A stretch of DNA of 64,000 bases from Cacajao melanocephalus. Lineage: Eukaryota; Chordata; Mammalia; Primates; Pitheciidae. The translations under genes were made by a program, and so were the position numbers. The notes beneath the pieces are model-generated. The model ran no database searches. It was not told the DNA's origin and worked only from the letters and a program-made list of their open reading frames with translations. The stretch lies in the NCBI GenBank assembly GCA_963573385.1, contig CAUYLG010065942.1, positions 1 to 64,000 on the forward strand, written 5' to 3'. Shown piece by piece: positions 48,966-61,899 of this stretch (position 1 is the first letter of the stretch; every line of letters starts with the position of its first letter).

Positions 48966-51900
48966 TTAAGACAGCACATGAGGACACTCCAAAGACGAAA
49001 GCTGTCACATGTACTATCATCACATTGACCAAATCATGTCTTATGGCCATACTGTACATCAAAGAAAAATACACATAGCGAAGGGATAGATAAGAGAAGA
49101 ATGAAGTGTTGCAGCCATTAATAAAATCGATCTCACTTTTTCCTACCAAACTCCATGCTGCTTTCACAGAGATTTTATGATACAGTAATTGACCATTGTG
49201 AAAGCACTCAATAAATATTGTTTCAACGGATGGATACATTTATAATGATACTTTTTTATGGCTGAAGTTCAGTGGGCACTGGCCTAATTGACATTTTGTC
49301 ATGCTACTATACACTCTTTCAAACATGTTAGACCCAGATTCAAAATCAAAAGTCAGCTTTTTTATTCATGAAAATTAAATGCAAATTTTTTTTAATACTA
49401 ACCAGAAACCCACAATCCTTGAGAGTGGAGGATTATAAATCCACTCTAGGTCCCACTTTTGCTTTTAAGCCCAGTTCAAAGTGAGACAAGAGATAAATTA
49501 ACTTAGAAAACTAAGACTTGATGTTGCTGTTTCTTCAATAACGTTCTGAACATTCGAGCACATTCCTGTCACCTTGTAGACTGAGGTCTCCCACTCCTAA
49601 TCCGTCTCCTTTTCTACCTTTCCTTTTGTGAAGTCCTTTGCAAGTTAAACATGTAAGGACAAGAAGAATGTCATGATTTATTTAGTGAAGGGTAAATAAC
49701 AAATATTTGAGACTATAAATTTAAAATTCACAAATAGAAATAAATTGCAACTATTAGGAAAACAAGAGGAAGCAAAATAAAATTTTAAGGGCCTACTGAA
49801 ATACATATTTTATAGATGATGGCATAGTCACGTTATTCTGAAACTTAGAGGAATTCTCCAAATACTTATTACAAGCCTCTGCAACAATTATAATCATTAG
49901 TTACATGTCTGACAGTGAACCACTATCAAGTTGAAGAAAATTGGCAACTGTCACTCATCTTTGAGTATTGTGTCTCTAGTTTCCTGTAATTCAAACTACA
50001 TTCCATTTAAAAAATATTAGATTGACTGCAATATGAGAATCCAAATTGAAAAGTAGTAAACTGAACAAAGAAGGATGCGCAAACATTGCAACTGTTTTTA
50101 AATAGAAAGAATTTAAGGGGAAACCAGGTTTTGTGAGTAAATAACTTCAGTGATACATCCTGTAGAATAACATTGAAATCATGGTTTATCAAAGAATAGA
50201 ACACAAAGAAAAACAGAGTTTTGAGCTGCTTCTCTTTTAAATATTAAATATAAGATCTTTTTCTTAGAATAATAAGAGGGAGATTTATTTGATTTTCTGA
50301 TTTTATTTTTAGATGCTGTCTTGCTAAGGGCAATTATCATCTCGAATAGTTTAAACACCAAACGCATTCCAATCTAATCAGAGAGATACACATTGAACTC
50401 TGAAATAATAAACACAAATTCAAGATGAATTGAGAAGATCAAGTATAGAACCACTTTGAAAAGGACCTTGCAGTATAATTACCTATTAAACCTCTGCTTA
50501 CATTTCACAGAAGCAATTAATAAAGTCAACAGAGGATTGAGAGAGATCTTTGCAACAGCTGAATGTAAATCAAATGCTGTCATGATATATAATTTGATAA
50601 TATGCCTTAATAAGAACCATCTTTGTATATGCACACAATCTCAAAAATCAGAATGGTACTTTTCATTGGTTTAAAGAATACTATTGTCAGTATCTTAATT
50701 TAAGTAATTTTTACATGGCCATGATTTTTCATAATTTAATTCTTTATGTGTGCACCCGAAGAAGAATAAGTTTTTAAGATCGTGTATAAATTGCTAGTTT
50801 TTCATGCCTCATATTATTTACAGCATAATGATAACATTCTTTGTTAGTTACCAGAGGGAAGAATACACAGACACAGAATACATGCACCGTAAATGCCAGT
50901 TGTGTGAAAACAGGCTTGGTGTGATATGCAGCTGGATATAGTCAGACTGGCCTAAGGAGTCAAAAAGACAGTCCTGGAAGTTTAATTATGTTGCAGGATA
51001 ACAAAAAGAGAACAATTGGAAAGCCCATTGTCAAAAATAAGGCGGCTTCAAGCTCAGCAAAAACAGACGGAAAGTACAAATGGGCATGCAAATGGATGCT
51101 CCTGATGCTTTGACCATGTCTTGAGGGTCCAGGAGCCCTTCTTTCCTGACTGTTAATCCTGCTCCATCATCGAGTTACCTCCTTTTGCCTCATTTCACCT
51201 TATTTCCCCTAACCTTTCTCATTTTGTTGGTATCTCTCACAACCACTTTTAAGACCTTTTCTGACCCAAAGTGTTTTTGCATTTTGGCTGGAAGATGAAT
51301 AATAAACTGTTGCCTATGATAGTAATAAGTGTAATAAATAAATAAATTTGAAGTTCAGCTATTCATTGTATATTTTTATTGCCTTTTTTGTATTTAAGCT
51401 AGATCTTACACATATTGATGGTATATATGTAAAATTATTAAGTAAGGATTTCTAAAACCTTGATATTATGCAGTAACTCACAACCCATTTTATTTTCATA
51501 TACATGAGAAGTTAAAGCCTACTAGAATATTAAAACAAAATTTGGAAAGAAACACCACCTTACTGCCCACCTCCCCGCTATATGAACTGCCTCGCCATCC
51601 TTCTTTGTTTATAAACCAGTTGTTATAAAGATAAAGTGAATTTTCCTATTATTTTAAATTTTGACAAAGCACAAAAAGATTGAACCTAATACATGTTTAT
51701 GTCTTTTGCAAAGTTCATCTAAATGGTTCCTGGGAGAATATTTTGATGACAGTGACATTGAAAATATCTTCCATATACAAAGGTCATAAGTTGTATGTTG
51801 AAGGAGCCTGAAAGAGAAAGAAACAGGAGAAGGGGATAAAGCTTAATAAAACTGTCAAGATCAGTATATTTTGGTCCCCTTTTTAATTCTAAATTTTATA

Positions 51901-53571
51901 TTAATTAATTTAAAGTAGGATTGATTAACCTGCTCAATGTCAGGTAGCTCCCTTTTCATCTTTTTCATTTTTTCTTTCCTTGTTTCCTTTTAATTTTCTT
52001 ATTTTTTTTTGCAATTTATTATTTAGAATAATTTTAGGGGAGATAAAAATAAAAAGGTAAAGACACGATTTGATTCAATTATGAACTGTATGTGAGCCTA
52101 AGGCTTATATAAAGCCAAATATTTGAAAGCAGGGTGGAAATTTTTGACTAATTGTCCACATGCAGAACTTAAATGTCCAGGTATTTGGTGCTATTTAAAG
52201 GAAAGGAAGGTTCTGTGTTAATGTCAACTCATTTCCAGGGTAGCATACATTAAATGCTTGTTTAATAATGAAGAGAATTAAACTTAATTGCTTTCATATT
52301 ATAAAATAATTTTAGTCATTGAACAAAAACATATTAAACATATGTTATAAATAATCACAGAGATTACAACGTTGGTTTTCAAAGGAATACTTCTATTTGG
52401 ATAATATGTTTTTCTGTTACCCTCATATTTATGGAAATAATTAAGGCTTAAATTTTTAGGATTATAATGAATAGTGTATCTAGTTCTGTTTTATTGTTAG
52501 TCTTTCATCATTTTTATCTGCAGAAGTATTGTGTAATTAAAATGTTAGTTTTATATAATGAAAATGATTTGAATCCTTTGTTTCTTTTAAGTATATAGAG
52601 TTAATCCACATACTATGAAACATATTACAGTACTATTACAATAAGTAGATTATGTGTGTGCCAGAATGCAAGAGAATAGAAATAAAAGCAAACAATTGCC
52701 GTTTGGATATCAGGTTATCTTTAGATATTTCTTACCGAAACCTAGAAATCCCCTGCCCCCACCTGTCAAAGCCACGCAGGCTTCCACTGTTACAGGAACT
52801 TTATTACAGTCTTTGAAAGATACTATTTATCGCAGTGTGCTTAGAATGAAAAAACACATAAAGGACATACGGGGTAACATATGCTAAATCCTCTAGATAC
52901 CCTGTACTAGCACAGTCATGAGGCCCAACCTGATTTTACAAAATATTGCACATTTATTTTTGCCAAACAAGATAAAAACAAAGAAGATAAAAACAAAACA
53001 AAACAAAACAATGGCTTAGCTTTTCTACATCAGAGAAAATGTCATAGCTTTTTCTCTAAAGTAGAAAAACTAATGCATTTTTAAAACTAAAAGAAATAGT
53101 TTCAAGAAAATTAAAAAGGATAATAGCATCCTAAAACAAACAAAAAAACACTTTTATAATTTTGTGAGAGATATGTGTGAAATCTCAATAATGTAATTAT
53201 CTATTTTGTTCCTACTATTTTAGGATTGTTTATTTAACATATTTCTGAAATCACAGCCTTAAATCATGAATTACTACTTTTTTATTTACAAATATATATA
53301 TAACCTGCAGATAATTGGAAAAAAACAACACTAATTATAGAGCCCCAGAACTAAGTGTATAAGAAATTATCTCAATTCACCCATTCATGGTTTACATTGT
53401 CTCTGTTATTTCAAACTGGCTATTTGAGAGAACGATTATACTGTCTTTTCACACTTGCTTAAAAATAAACTTGATTGGTTGACAGTAATTGTCTTCAGCA
53501 TAACAAATATTTAAAATACAAAAATTAAATACTTTTGTTTTACATTGTACATAAATTCTCTTATTCTCTTG
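48966..53571. other. Long AT-rich stretch, nothing recognised
   Basis: About 4.6 kb without a repeat family or gene that I can name. Frames such as 48925-49239 (minus), 50456-50674 and 52654-52887 are short and motif-free. A small (AAAAC)n-like run lies at about 52976-53011. Confidence 0.4.
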
Positions 53572-53653
53572 GAGGTAAGAATACATATACAGGAAATACA
53601 ATTATTAAACATTGTATTATAAACTGCAATGCTTGCTGATCACCTTATAAGAG
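53572..53653 (+). repeat. Dispersed ~82-bp direct repeat, copy 1
   Basis: Shares 'gtaagaataca(t/a)atacaggaaata', a degenerate stem-loop and 'atcaccttataagag' with 55489-55568 in the same orientation, at roughly 80% identity. The family is not recognised. Confidence 0.8.
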
Positions 53654-54634
53654 CTGCTCTACCAATTACCTTCTAAATTGTCTATTCTAGTCACCCAATA
53701 ATACACCCAATCAAAGGTTGGTTTTATGAAAAAAATAAATGGAAACACAAGTTAGGAAAAATATAGCAATGAGGGAAGTTGATAAATCATATTTGAAAGG
53801 ATTATATAGGAATTAAAATTGCTTTAGAAATTGATATGATAATTTTATTGACAATATTTATGTAGGTGTTGAGAAATGAAATATTAGCAGAAAAAAGAAA
53901 AACAGAAGATACAGATAAATTAAACAAATCAAAGGCAGTTATTCAAACAACAAAGCAAAGCAAGAAAGAAGTGTTGATACAGTTAAAATAAAGATTCCTG
54001 GAAATTATCCTGGACATAAATGTTAGTTATACCAAATACCGAGAGAAGAAAGACGAGTACCATAGGCAAGGTGGTAAAACAGTAAGATCAAACATATAAA
54101 CAACTGGAAAAGAGTTGGAAATAGATTGTGAAAAATATGGCATGCTGAATTCATCGAGAAGAAAGAAAAAATTAAGTGAAAATAAAGAGCAATGTTAGAA
54201 TCACTCAGTTGAAACTATTGTAGAGGGTGCTCTATTTAGATAAATAAATAAAAGAGTGTTTTCAATTCTGAAGAGAGGAAAGGTAATCTTTGAACCTGGA
54301 AAAGAAGTAGATACTCTTAAATATAATTGCATGTTCAGTAAACTGAAGAGAATTATCTGAAATTAAGTTTTTATTAGCAATTTTTAAAAAAAATGAAGCA
54401 AAGTAATAAATCATCATACTTGACAGCATTTATGCTAGATGTTAAAGATAAATATAGTCTTACAGTCTTACAATTTGAGTGTTCTTTTGTGGCAAATTAC
54501 TTGCTCACTTTGTTGCTTATAGTGTACAAAGTACAAGAAAAATCTAGTACAAAAGTACAAGTAGGAGCTTTTATACATGGCACATTATTGCAAAACAACT
54601 TGAAATTATGTGATAAAATCTGAAATATTAATAT
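53654..54634. other. Unassigned AT-rich stretch
   Basis: No gene. A-rich sequence that may be the degraded upstream part of the L1M fragment that follows. Confidence 0.35.
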
Positions 54635-55140
54635 CCTGTGACCCAGAAGTTCCATTCTCGTATAGCTGAGAAAGCTAGATCTGTTAACATCATGATATAT
54701 ACTCAAAATTGTTCATAGCAGCATTTTCACTGTACTCCAAATAGAAAATTTCACAACATGCATAAAAAGGTAACTTGGATAAATCAAATGTGGGTGGATA
54801 AAAAGGAATATTATATAACTAAAATAACAAGATAGAAACATGTATAAGACCATAGCCTTCTCATAAACTTAATATCATGTGAAAAAAATAAGATAGAAAA
54901 CATATACATAGTGTTTATATGAATATAAAGATGGCAAATTAAAATATAATAGATATGCATTTATAAGTCATATACTTACATGGAAGAGCTAGAAAATGAG
55001 TATCACCAAAGTTATGAAAGTGAGAGTTTCCCTGGAAGAATGGGAAATGTTGTCCTTTCCTGACATTCTTGTGATGTTCTCTTTTTGTACCTGAGTAATA
55101 ATCACATTGATGTCTCCTTTCTAATTACTTTTAAATGCCA
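54635..55140 (+). mobile_element. Old L1 3' fragment (L1M)
   Basis: 'gtgacccagaagttccattctcg', 'ttgttcatagcagcattttcactgta', 'ggaatattatataac' and the downstream 'gtgatgttctc...acctgagtaataatcac' follow the C-terminal ORF2 and 3' UTR order of L1M elements. Highly diverged. Confidence 0.65.
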
Positions 55141-55151
55141 GGTGCACATGT

Positions 55152-55195
55152 ACACACACATACAAACACACACACACGCACACACACATATACAC
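55152..55195. repeat. (CA)n microsatellite
   Basis: Interrupted CA repeat. Confidence 0.9.
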
Positions 55196-55488
55196 TTTCT
55201 TATATGCACAATATGTCTTGTGATAGAAACAAAAGTAATAAAAAGGTGATGTAAAGTTGAGGTCCACAATACAAGCAATTACTTAATAAACATGAGCCTT
55301 TTTTGGCAAATTCCTCTTTCAGATTTTCTGAAAATGTTCAACATATCCAGCAATTATAAGACTTTTTTTTGTAATTATTGATAAATATACTTAACAAAAA
55401 TATTGCTGTCAACATCAAATTAAAGGTAACGTATGGAAAAAACACTTCCAATACTACCCAAAGCTTCAACTTTTTAATGTTTTTGTTA

Positions 55489-55568
55489 GAAGTAAGAATA
55501 CAAATACAGGAAATATATGTATTAAGCATTCTATTATAATAGAATGCTTACTAATCACCTTATAAGAG
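55489..55568 (+). repeat. Dispersed ~80-bp direct repeat, copy 2
   Basis: Second copy of the 53572-53653 sequence, 1.92 kb downstream. It contains the perfect 28-bp palindrome at 55523-55550. Confidence 0.8.
55523..55550. repeat. Perfect 28-bp palindrome
   Basis: taagcattctatta is followed directly by its exact reverse complement, with no loop. The equivalent place in copy 1 is only an imperfect stem. Confidence 0.95.
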
Positions 55569-55744
55569 AGATTTAATTTTTTAATGTTCTTTGACTAGTC
55601 ATAGAGTTAGGCATCTTGCTGCAGTGGCTTCTGGTAAAGCCTGCATCCTATGACATCTGTTATCATGTCTCTTAATGTCTTACATACTACAGTGAGCACA
55701 TCTTCTACTATACAACTTGTGGGTCATTCATCTATATTGAGTGT

Positions 55745-56335
55745 TGCAGTGGTTAATACTAGGTGTCAACTTGACTGGATTGACAGATGCCTAGACAGCT
55801 GACAAAATATTGCCTCTGGGTATATCTGTGAGGGAGTTACCAGAGGAGATTAACATTTGAGTCAGTGGACTAGGACGGAAAGACCCACCCTCAAAGGTTG
55901 GGCACCATCCAATCAGTTGCCAGTGCAGCCAGAACAAAGCAAGTGAAAGAAGAAGGGGTCTAGCTGGTTTGCTGAGTCTTCTGGCTCTTTCTTTCTTCCC
56001 ATGCCAGACACTTGCTTTCTCTCCTCCCGACCTTGGATATCAAAGTCCAAGTTCTTCAGGTTTTAAACTGTGGGACTTGCATCTGTTGCTTCCTTGGGGG
56101 CTCTTAGGCCACTGATTGCAGTCAGAAGGCTGTACTGTCAGGTTCCCTAGTCTTGAGGGCTTTAAGACTTGAACTCTGCTGCTGGCTACCGACTTTCTCT
56201 TTCCCCAGATTGCAGACAGCCCACTATGGAACTTTGCCTTGTTTGAGCCAATTCTCCCTAATAAGCTCCCTTTCATATATATGTATATCCTATTGGTTCT
56301 GTCCCTCTGGAGGGCCCTGACTAATCCAAATGTGT
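55745..56335 (+). mobile_element. LTR-like interspersed repeat
   Basis: 'taggtgtcaacttgactggattgac', 'gggtatatctgtgagggagttaccagaggagatt', 'ccatccaatcag', and the end 'cctaataagctccc...tatcctattggttctgtccctctggagggccctgactaat' match a common primate LTR-type repeat, including its terminal motif shared with ERVL LTRs. A degenerate polyadenylation signal precedes the end. The family name is not certain. Confidence 0.6.
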
Positions 56336-57069
56336 TCTTGGTTGTGTGGTCGGCTTATTAAATTACCCTAAATATCACACATAGCCTTCATAAAGAGAAT
56401 TATTTTCTTCATCTAAGATGATGTCTTATTTCTTTTAAGTTTCACCTTCCAGCCTTCAAGAAATTATTGTTTTTAGTTTTAAAGTCTGTAGTTTTCCTTT
56501 TTAGAGTCTTTGTACCACATCATCTACCTGTGTTATACTGTTAGTATCTATGCCTACATTGTCACACTGACCAGAATTATCAGTTTGCTTTTGTATCCCT
56601 ATTTAGATGTACATTATACCGAAGATTAATATAGCTACTAACTTTTTAATGTCTTTTTTGTTACAAAACACTCTGGTTTAATTTAATTTAACTCCTCCAA
56701 ATATTCAGAGCAACTCAGTGCCTGGAAAATCCATAAAGAGGTTACATTTCAAATTTAATCATATCAATGTAAAGTATGTTTTATCATAAGACTTACTGTC
56801 ACAAAATATCTACAAAAGTTTGAAGAAGACATAGCTGTAATAAATAGAATGTTTTCTAAATGTTAAATTTGAGCAAGTGTTCCAGAGCTTAGAACATTTC
56901 CTGTGAAAATTATGTCACAAATTATAGTTTCAGTTCTCAGTTTTACTCATACAAACTATTTTACCTACCATGCATTTTCATATGCTTCATGATTCATAAA
57001 CATTTCTGAATTTGGTTTTTGGACTTTATTTTCTAAGTCTCAGATAATGTTACCAAAAGAGTTTAGTAT
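56336..57069. other. Unassigned stretch
   Basis: No gene or repeat recognised. Confidence 0.4.
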
Positions 57070-57440
57070 AGGTCCTGTTGTTCACTGCACAGAAAGCCAA
57101 TCACTGAGACAGCAAGTATTGCCAGGGAAGAAGGCTTTTTGCGTGCTGCACCTGAGCAGATGGGAGATCAGTCTCAGTTCCACTCCCTCAACCCAACAAA
57201 AGTAGGAGTTCATATATCAGGGGAGAAATATAACCATGTATGGGAAAATACAAATTAGGAAGGGTTAAGGAATAGGAATTGGTGAATAGGAAATAGGTGC
57301 TCAGTTAGGGACTTATGACTGGTGAGGGGTCTGGCATCTCATTGTCCAGATGTGGTGATCTTGTAAATTTTAGTTCCTTGATTCTACCTAGGAGGACAGA
57401 TGGTTGGATTCCTGAGAAATAAGCTCCAATAAGACAAATG
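57070..57440 (-). mobile_element. Possible ERV-type LTR, antisense
   Basis: Composition and layout ('agaaagccaatcactgagacagcaag', 'gtaggagttcatatatcagggg', 'ggtgaggggtctggcatctcattgtccagatg') resemble a class I LTR read backwards, but no clear polyadenylation signal is seen. Weak call. Confidence 0.35.
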
Positions 57441-58595
57441 TAACATTCTCAAGTTTTAGGACTAGAACTGTCAATTTCTATGTTTATTCAAAAGAAATCA
57501 TAATCAGCAGTTCAATGGGACAATTGGGCCCATTTCAATAACAGGTAACTATGTAGATAATTAAATATGCCTATGTATATCCAAAATGGATTAGTTACTT
57601 TAGTAGATAAGTAAAAGCCTCCAACAGTGGCAAGTTCTAATCAGGTGTCCCTAAAAGTTTTAGTAGAATTTGCCAGTTGTAGTAATCACTAACTCTGTGA
57701 ATGACAGTGGATAATCAGATAAAGGATTTGTTTTTAAGTCAAGTGTTGGTAAATAGGGGATTAGCTGTATTAAGAATTCTGAATAATCAACATGGATGGG
57801 AAATATCAGTTGTCTACTTTGACACACACTAAGAGTTTCTTATCTTGTAATTTTATTTTGACGAAATTACCTTGACACACTACTTGTTTTTTAGAGTAAA
57901 CTATACTCAGTAATGAGAGCATGACATTTCAGTGAGTAAGAAGTTTTCTATCCTCTCCAAATTAAATCAATTTTTATCATCAAATATCCACAGAGACTCT
58001 GGTGATGAATTCTAGAAAGTTCTAATTGATATTGGAAATTTGACCAATCTAAATTGTATCAAATGCAGAGTTTTCTTTTCTCAACATATTTTGTTCCGCC
58101 AAATCTAACACTCTTTAGTTTGCAAGCATTACAGCAAAGATAAAATCATGATCTGAAGAGAAAAGACACTCTTTTGACCAGAAAGAAGAATAATTGCTTA
58201 AAAATATGATTCCCTATTTGATGGTAACATTAGAGAAGTAATCCATAAAAGCAAGCCAAACCATTGATTCTGTCAAGTGATAATTGAATTAGAAGCCCAA
58301 AAGACAATTAAATTTTTTCTAAATAGAAGATTTTTTCCACTATAAGTGTTTCAGTAGACACCCTATTTCACTTACTTCTTCATCAGTTTATCTTGGTATT
58401 GTGAGGAATTAGCACAATACCTGACATTTTATCATCTCCAAGAAAAGAAATGGCCAGAATATCTCAAATAACTGAATCATTATTTTAACTACACTGTCAC
58501 AATAGTAGTTTTCTACCACAGAGCCCACTTCGTGCCAAGTGTAAAATTCTTGCTGACAAAGTTCTGGGTTTAATTTCTTATCTAATACTCTTGGC
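57441..58595. other. Unassigned AT-rich stretch
   Basis: No gene or repeat recognised. Confidence 0.4.
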
Positions 58596-58596
58596 T

Positions 58597-58814
<218 letters not shown>

Positions 58815-59429
58815 TTAATTGTTTTAAATTACTTAGAAAATGCAATAATCTTTTAAGGACATTTTGAATAGTCTTTAGACTTCCAAAATACTGTATACCT
58901 ATTCCTTGTCTTCCTTTGTGAACACTCAACATAATTTAAGCTCCCTTCTAATGCTAAGGCAAAACAATTGTAAAGCATTGCTCTGTGTTCTTTCTGTGGG
59001 CTACATGCTGGTTCATCTTGCCCTACCAAAGTTTGGGAGCCTACAATGAAAACAGAATACCCTCTCATTCATTAAATCACAATTGAATGGAGTAAGAAAG
59101 ATGACCTCTAACAAAGTGGTTAACTAAAGAAAATAAAAATCATGGGCTTATCTTCATTACAGTTCCTGAAAATGCAATACATGTACCATATACTACTCCA
59201 TCTACTATTATAGTAACTTACTTGCGTTTCCATGAAGATATCATTGTTTTCTTCCTAATTAGTTTTCTAACCAGAAGTTTGAGTGAGTGTTATTTAGTAG
59301 TGAAAGGACAAATGTATCAAGATTCAAGTATGTGATTCTTAACATAGAATTTTAATGTACATAAGAGATAATAGTGAATATCATTAATAAAGTATTTCTG
59401 TATTGAAGATGTTTTTAAATTGCCAACTC
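58815..59429. other. Unassigned stretch
   Basis: No gene or repeat recognised. The minus frame 58853-59068 has no motif. Confidence 0.4.
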
Positions 59430-60950
59430 TTATTTTAGGTTTCCTTCTTTGTGTCCATGTGTACTCAATATTTAGCTCCTACATAGAAGTGAGCACACGT
59501 GATATTTTGTTTTTTATTCTTGCATTCATTCACTTAGGATAATAGCCTCCAGATCCATGTTGCTGCAGAGGACATGATTTTATTCATTTATATAGCTGCA
59601 TAGTATTCCGTGGTGTATACATACCATATTTTCTTTATCTAGTCCACTGTTGATGGGCATCTAAGTTGATTCCATATTTGCTATTTTGAACAGTGCTGTG
59701 ATGAATGTAGGAGTTCATGTGTCTTTATGGTAGAATGATTTATATTCTTTTTGCTATATACCCAATAATGGAATTGCTGGGTCAAATGATAGTTCTGTTT
59801 TAACTTCTTCTAGAAATTCCCAAATTGTTTTTCACAGTGGCTAGACCACCAGCAATATATAAGTATTCCCTTTTTTTAAAATAACTTTGCCAGTGTCTGT
59901 TGTTGTTTGTTTTTCATAGTATCCATTCTGGCAGGTGTGAAATGATATCTCATTTTGGTTTTGTTGCTGTTGTTGCTGTTGTTTTTTTATAGAGAAGGAA
60001 TCCCATTGTATTGCTCACACTGATCTTGAACCCCTGGGCTCAAGCAATCTTACCACATTGGCATCCCATAGTGCTAGGAATAGGCGTGGAACACTGCACC
60101 CAGCTTTACTGTGGCTTTGCTTTGCATTTCTGTAATGATTAGTGATGCTGAACATTTTCCCATGTTTGTTGGATGCTTGTATTTCTTATCTTGAGATGTG
60201 TCTGTTCAAGTTCTTTTCCCATTTTGTAATGGGGTTGTTTTTGCTTATTAATTTGTTTAAGTTTCTTATAGCTTTGTTAATTGCCTTATAGACTCTGCAT
60301 ATTAGACTTTTGTCAGATGCACAGTTTGTGAATATTTTCTTGCATTATATAGGTTGTCTGTTTACTCTGTTGAATCTAATTAGGATCCCCTTATCAATTT
60401 TCATTTTGTTGCATTGGTTTGGAGAACTTAATTTCTGAGGCCAATGTCCACAGTGGTATTTCCTGGGTTTTCTTCTAAGATTCTCATAGTTCAAAATCTC
60501 ATATTTAAGTCTTCCATCCACCTTGAGTTAATTTTTGTATATGGTACAAGGAAGGAGTCTAGTTTCAATTGTCTGCATGTGGCCAACCAGTTATCCTAGC
60601 ACCAATTATTGAATAATATAAAGTCTTGTCCTATTGGCTGTTTTTGTTGACTTTGTTGAAGATCAGATAATTATAGGTGTACAGTTTTATTTGTGGGTTG
60701 TGTTTTCTGTTCCACTGGTCTATGTATCTGCTTTGTACCAGTACTATGTCATTTCAGTTTCTGCTGCTTTGTACTACAGTTTGAAGTAGGGTAATGTGAT
60801 GACATCTGCTTTGTTCTTTTTGCTTATGATTGCTGTGGCTATTTGGAATCTTTTTTGGTTTCCTATGAATTTTAAAATAGTTTTTTCTTATTCTGTGAAA
60901 AAAATGTCATTGGTAGTTTGACAGAAATAGCATTGAATCTGTAAATTTTA
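59430..60950 (-). mobile_element. 5'-truncated L1 (L1PB/L1MA-type), antisense
   Basis: Reverse L1 3' UTR and ORF2 in unbroken order: 'tagctcctacatagaagtgagcac' (3' UTR), 'gcatagtattccgtggtgtata', 'tatacccaataatggaattgctggg', 'attagacttttgtcagatgcacag', 'ccaaccagttatcctagcacca', 'gtctatgtatctgctttgtaccagtac', ending at 'agcattgaatctgtaaat'. Truncated in the RT/C-terminal part of ORF2 and interrupted by an Alu monomer. No open frame of note. Confidence 0.88.
59965..60105 (-). mobile_element. Alu monomer (FLAM-like), antisense, nested in L1
   Basis: A single ~140-bp left-monomer-like unit: T-rich (GTTGCT-containing) tail, 'atagagaaggaatcccattgtattgctcac', 'cttgaacccctgggctcaagcaatc', 'cactgcacccagc'. 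The L1 target reads 'ttggttttg' before it and 'tgtggctttg' after it, consistent with a diverged duplication. Confidence 0.72.
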
Positions 60951-61068
60951 AAAATTATGTCAACAATGTCAGTACATCACTTTCAAGCTTGAAAAAACAC
61001 TTTGATAAACATAAGATCTGGTAGATATTGATCAACTTCTCTGAACCTTGGTTTCTTATGTTTGTCTT

Positions 61069-61166
61069 AAAGGATTGCTATTAGGGTTAAAATAAATGAG
61101 GATTAAAATAAAATAAATTTCTAAATACTAAATTCTATAAAGGATTGCTATTAGGGTTAAAATAAA
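61069..61166. repeat. 28-bp exact direct repeat, period 70
   Basis: The 28-bp segment beginning aaaggattgctattagggtt at 61069-61096 recurs exactly at 61139-61166. The first copy sits in a segment resembling a MIR core ('cttctctgaaccttggtttcttatg...'). Confidence 0.9.
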
Positions 61167-61849
61167 AATTAATGTCTAATTTAAAGATTGTTATCTCTTC
61201 CAGGATATGTAATGTAATGAGAATTGAATAATTTTCAATTCTTTTTAAAGCATTATTTAGAAAAAAACATCTGACCTCAAACAAGTTACAGGACAGTGAG
61301 TATCTTCTAAAAAATTTACTATATTAAATGATGATTTTAGTATTATGCTAAACTAATAATTATTTTTTATTATACTACAGCAGACCAACCTATTTAAATT
61401 TGCTAATAGGAAGACTGAAGAAAACAAAAGCTTTTGAAAACCATTTATCGAGCCTTTAATACAATTGGCAATTTAAAACTTAATTTTAGTCTTTTAATTA
61501 AAGAGAGAATAATTAAGAAGTAGTATGACTACATTCTTATTCAAGAATTTATTGAAAGGATAGAAGGAGAGAAACAAATCTCTGCTCTTAATCATGGATT
61601 TGCTATCTCTCGTGAAGGAGGAAAACAAAGGTGAGGTTTCTAAGAAAATATTTTATTTTTTAATCATGTCTTATGTACAGGAGACAACTCTGTGTTTATT
61701 TTGGCCAAGGTTTATCATTGTTTAAAGGAAACTGAAATCAAGTTTTTTATGTGTAAATCTATGATTCTTATTTTAAAAAAATATATTCTGTACACCATAC
61801 TAAATCTACAAGTTTGGAATCTAACATGTGTAATGTACAATACCACAGT

Positions 61850-61899
61850 TTATATATATATAATATTTTATTATTTATTATTTATTATATATATATATG
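61850..61899. repeat. (TA)n/(TTA)n simple repeat
   Basis: TA tract, then TTATTTA units, then a TA tract. Largely self-complementary. Confidence 0.9.

Noticed and set aside
61081..61160. TTAGGGTTA as an interstitial telomeric repeat
   Set aside because: Only a single TTAGGG unit per copy of a 70-bp duplication, with no tandem telomeric array.
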